Assembly: GCA_018882485.1 (NCBI GenBank)
Contig: VERU01000051.1
Coordinates: forward strand, 1 to 10,565
Direction of reading: 5' to 3'
Length of the DNA: 10,565 nucleotides
Source of the DNA: Rhodoferax sp.
GTDB lineage: Bacteria; Pseudomonadota; Gammaproteobacteria; Burkholderiales; Burkholderiaceae_C
The notes under the pieces were generated by a model, which made no database searches, had not been told where the DNA came from, and saw only the letters and a list, made by a program, of their open reading frames with translations. Below, piece after piece: positions 7,050 to 10,565 of the stretch. The first letter of the stretch is position 1; every line of letters starts with the position of its first letter. A program made the translations under genes and the position numbers.

Positions 7050-7066
7050 GCTATGTTATCGATAGC
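7050..7066. promoter_or_regulatory. Candidate LysR-type regulator box (GCTAT-N7-ATAGC)
   Basis: GCTAT (7050-7054) and ATAGC (7062-7066) form a perfect interrupted palindrome. It contains the T-N11-A pattern (T at 7052, A at 7064) typical of LysR-family recognition sites. It sits in the divergent region between gcdH and the gene pair that includes a LysR regulator. Binding is inferred only from this pattern. Confidence 0.4.
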
Positions 7067-7179
7067 AATTGATGCGCCATCCTCCGTTCTTGATATGTGG
7101 CTGAGGCACCTCACGGCCCAACCCTGTCACCCGGTGCGCAGCACCGGCCTGCCCGGATTCCAGCCCACCCCCTGATCCC

Positions 7180-7548
7180 ATGAGCCAACAAGCCCTGAAC
7201 GTGCTCGGCACCGCACTCGAGCCCTGCTCCTTCGACCCGTTGACCGGCTTTTACCGCGATGGCTGCTGCAACACCGACCTGGAGGACCATGGCGCGCATG
7301 GGGTGTGCGCCGTGATGACCGACGAGTTCTTGCAGTTCTCCCGGCAACGCGGCAACGACCTCTCCACGCCACGACCGGAATACCGCTTCCCCGGCCTGAA
7401 AGAAGGCGACCGCTGGTGCCTGTGCGCGCTGCGCTGGAAAGAGGCGTTTTCGGCCGGGCTGGCGCCCGAGGTGGTGCTGGCCAGCACCCATGCCAAGGCG
7501 CTGCAAGTGGTCAGCATCGAGCAGTTGCGGGAATACGCAGCGCCCTGA
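7180..7548 (+). CDS. DUF2237 family small cysteine-rich protein
   Basis: The 122-residue protein is recognised as DUF2237 by its highly conserved run: NVLGTALEPCSFDPLTGFYR at the N-terminus, DGCCNT (27-32), HGVCAVMTDEFLQFS (40-54), RGNDLSTPRPEYRFPGL (57-73) and GDRWCLCALRWKEA (76-89). Six cysteines (16, 29, 30, 43, 80, 82) suggest metal binding or redox chemistry, but no function is established for the family as far as I know. There is no signal peptide, so it is probably cytoplasmic. The ATG at 7180 begins just before the conserved block; no Shine-Dalgarno is visible upstream (CCCACCCCCTGATCCC). It is followed after 43 bp by the LysR gene on the same strand, so the two may be co-transcribed. 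Confidence 0.88.
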   Translation: MSQQALNVLGTALEPCSFDPLTGFYRDGCCNTDLEDHGAHGVCAVMTDEFLQFSRQRGNDLSTPRPEYRFPGLKEGDRWCLCALRWKEAFSAGLAPEVVLASTHAKALQVVSIEQLREYAAP

Positions 7549-7591
7549 GACCGTCCGACGCGGTCCACGCACGGCACCCGCCGCAACCACC

Positions 7592-8506
7592 ATGCGCCGC
7601 AAGATCCCCAGCCTGCAGGCCCTGGCCTGCTTTGATGCCGCCGCCCGGCACCAGAGCTACACCCGCGCCGCGCAGGAGCTGGCGCTGACGCAGGGAGCGG
7701 TGTCGCGACAGATCGGCGCGCTGGAGGCCTTTGTGGGTGTCGCGCTGTTCCAGCGCACCCGCCACGGCGTGGCCCTCACCGAGCGCGGCGCCGAGTACGC
7801 GCTGCAGGTGGCGGGTCGGCTGCAGGGCCTGGAGCAGGACACGCTGGAAGTGATGGCCGGCCAGGGCCGGGGCGGCAGCGTGCAGCTGGCAGCCGTGCCC
7901 ACCTTTGCCACCCGCTGGCTGATCCCGCGGCTGCCCGACCTGGCCGCCCTGCATCCCGAGCTGACGGTCCACATCGAAACCCGCACCCGCCCCTTCCTGA
8001 TTGCCGACACCCCGTTCGACGCGGCGCTGTATGCCGGCACGGCCGAACAGGTGGCCAACTGGGCCGGCACCCGGGCGCTGCGCCTGCTCGAGGAACAGAT
8101 CGTGCCGGTGTGCAGCCCGGCGCTGGCCGCTGACCGGGCCCGGGCAACGACCCCGCCGCCCTGGACGCCGCAGGTCATTGCCACGCTGCCCCTGCTGCAG
8201 CAAAGCACCCGCCCCACCGCCTGGCGCCAGTGGTTCGACGCCGCGGGCGTGGCCGCGCCGATGGCCCTGGGCGGGCCCCGCTACGAACTCTTTTCCATGA
8301 CCGCCGCCGCCGCCGCCCAAGGCCTGGGGCTGGCGCTGGTGCCGCGCCTGCTGGTCGAGCCCGAACTCGCGCGCGGCGACCTGATGGTGGCCTGCGACCG
8401 GATGGTGCCCGGCGAGCGCGCCTACTACCTGGTGCAGCCGGAGCGGGGGGACGAGCGGCCGGTGGTGACCCACTTTGCCCGCTGGTTGATCGAAGCGGCG
8501 GCGTAG
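7592..8506 (+). CDS. LysR-family transcriptional regulator (GcvA-like subgroup)
   Basis: The 304-residue protein begins MRRKIPSLQALACFDAAARH and has a winged helix-turn-helix at about residues 6-64, with the recognition segment QGAVSRQIGALEAFVGVALFQRT. A linker helix follows, then a type 2 periplasmic-binding-like effector domain (about 92-300). The PSLQAL...F.AAARH start and the AVPTFATRWLIPRLPDL block are typical of the GcvA-like group. The ATG at 7592 matches the usual LysR N-terminus; the frame is open further upstream but there overlaps the DUF2237 gene. No clear Shine-Dalgarno is present. It lies 70 bp upstream of the dihydropyrimidinase gene on the same strand, so it may regulate pyrimidine or hydantoin use. 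Alternatively, because LysR regulators often accompany gcdH, it may act on the divergent gcdH promoter. The effector is unknown. Confidence 0.93.
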   Translation: MRRKIPSLQALACFDAAARHQSYTRAAQELALTQGAVSRQIGALEAFVGVALFQRTRHGVALTERGAEYALQVAGRLQGLEQDTLEVMAGQGRGGSVQLAAVPTFATRWLIPRLPDLAALHPELTVHIETRTRPFLIADTPFDAALYAGTAEQVANWAGTRALRLLEEQIVPVCSPALAADRARATTPPPWTPQVIATLPLLQQSTRPTAWRQWFDAAGVAAPMALGGPRYELFSMTAAAAAQGLGLALVPRLLVEPELARGDLMVACDRMVPGERAYYLVQPERGDERPVVTHFARWLIEAAA

Positions 8507-8540
8507 GTCCTCGCGCAGGGCCGGCGACTATTCAGCGTAA

Positions 8541-10019
<1,479 letters not shown>

Positions 10020-10083
10020 CCCTGCTGGCTGCCCCCCCTCGAACCCACGCGCCCCACCCTGCCACGCGCTCCTGGAGATTGCC

Positions 10084-10565
10084 ATGGCCACCGCCGCCCA
10101 AGTTGACATCCGCAGCCTGCGTATCCATGGCGAGCGCCTCTGGGCCTCGCTGATGGAGCTGGCGCAGATCGGCGCCACGCCCAAGGGCGGCGTCTGCCGC
10201 CTGGCCCTGAGCGACCTGGACCGGCAGGGCCGTGACCGGGTGACTGGCTGGGCGCGCGAGGCCGGCATGAGTGTCACCATCGACAAGATCGGCAACGCCT
10301 TCATGCGCCGGCCCGGGCGCAACAACCGCCTGCCACCCATCATGACGGGCAGCCACATCGACACCCAGCCCACGGGCGGCAAGTTTGACGGCAACTACGG
10401 CGTGCTCGCCGGCATCGAGGTGGTGCGCACCCTCAACGATCTGGGCATAGAGACCGAGGCGCCGATCGAAGTGGCGTTCTGGACCAACGAAGAGGGCTCG
10501 CGCTTCGTGCCGGTGATGATGGGCTCGGGCGTGTTCGCCGGCGCCTTCTCGCTGGAACACGCTTA
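10084..10565 (+). CDS. M20-type Zn-dependent amidohydrolase, beta-ureidopropionase / N-carbamoyl-amino-acid hydrolase type (3' truncated)
   Basis: The first 160 residues of a protein that continues past the window end. It shows the M20 peptidase-fold amidohydrolase pattern: LWASLMELAQIGATPKGG, then MTGSHIDTQPTGGKFDGNYG (88-106) with metal-ligand His91 and bridging Asp102, and FWTNEEGSRFVPVMMGSG (132-149) with the Glu136/Glu137 pair. The family (about 410-430 residues) hydrolyses N-carbamoyl-beta-alanine, N-carbamoyl amino acids or allantoate. Placement directly after dihydropyrimidinase favours the third pyrimidine-breakdown step, which releases beta-alanine, CO2 and ammonia. The hydantoin pathway's N-carbamoylase is the alternative; allantoate amidohydrolase is less likely in this context. 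GGAG at 10074-10077 lies 6 nt before the ATG. Confidence 0.9.
   Translation, partial: MATAAQVDIRSLRIHGERLWASLMELAQIGATPKGGVCRLALSDLDRQGRDRVTGWAREAGMSVTIDKIGNAFMRRPGRNNRLPPIMTGSHIDTQPTGGKFDGNYGVLAGIEVVRTLNDLGIETEAPIEVAFWTNEEGSRFVPVMMGSGVFAGAFSLEHA

Larger units (their letters stand above)
6849..7179. other. AT-rich divergent intergenic region between gcdH and the DUF2237 gene
   Basis: This 331-bp gap has no supportable gene. Its core, 6951-7080, is about 35% G+C by hand count, against a strongly GC-rich background in the flanking genes. It must carry the promoters of gcdH (-) and of the DUF2237-LysR run (+). Visible elements are TTGGCA (7016-7021, a 5-of-6 match to a -35) inside the palindrome GCCATATTGGC (7010-7020), the self-complementary TATCGATA (7057-7064), TTATCGA repeated at 6936 and 7056, and the LysR-type box described separately. 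No convincing complete -35/-10 pair was found on either strand. Confidence 0.6.

Noticed and set aside
6930..7090. The AT-rich island as a tRNA, small gene or insertion-sequence remnant.
   Set aside because: No cloverleaf, no supportable coding frame, and no terminal inverted repeats or target duplication could be seen.

Overview
The window is a GC-rich bacterial chromosomal segment from what looks like a beta-proteobacterium of the order Burkholderiales, probably close to Comamonadaceae. This rests on the codon usage, a MipA/OmpV porin-like protein, a glutaryl-CoA dehydrogenase with a nearby LysR regulator, and a dihydropyrimidinase/Zn-hydrolase pair. Genus cannot be read from the sequence alone. 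No tRNA, rRNA, CRISPR array, transposase or phage gene was seen. Most of the window is ordinary, tightly packed housekeeping and accessory metabolism.

Left part (1-2443): the 3' part of a MipA/OmpV outer-membrane protein gene (+) converges, 5 bp apart at the stops, with a FrnE-type DsbA-family oxidoreductase gene (-). The latter is divergent from an EamA/DMT-family inner-membrane transporter gene (+), with only 42 bp between their start codons.

Middle part (2472-6848): four genes lie on the minus strand. In transcription order they are glutaryl-CoA dehydrogenase (gcdH), a LigB/YgiD-type extradiol dioxygenase, a secreted divergent calcineurin-like metallophosphoesterase, and a secreted protein that ends in a RyR-like (ryanodine-receptor repeat) motif. 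The dioxygenase and phosphoesterase are 25 bp apart and probably co-transcribed. The 375-bp interval between the gcdH stop and the dioxygenase's preferred start holds a 75-bp near-perfect palindrome and a 42-bp in-frame tandem repeat.

Right part (6849-10565): an AT-rich 331-bp divergent promoter region separates gcdH (-) from a plus-strand run: a DUF2237 cysteine-rich small protein, a GcvA-like LysR regulator, dihydropyrimidinase, and the start of an M20-type Zn-dependent amidohydrolase (beta-ureidopropionase/N-carbamoyl-amino-acid hydrolase type). The last two would perform steps two and three of reductive pyrimidine breakdown (dihydrouracil to N-carbamoyl-beta-alanine to beta-alanine), or the equivalent hydantoin route. 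The LysR protein may control either that pathway or gcdH. The AT-rich region contains a perfect LysR-type box (GCTAT-N7-ATAGC).

The features most worth a second look are the RyR-like exported protein, the 75-bp palindrome, the repeat-bearing N-terminal extension of the dioxygenase, the motif-deviant phosphoesterase and the candidate LysR operator.
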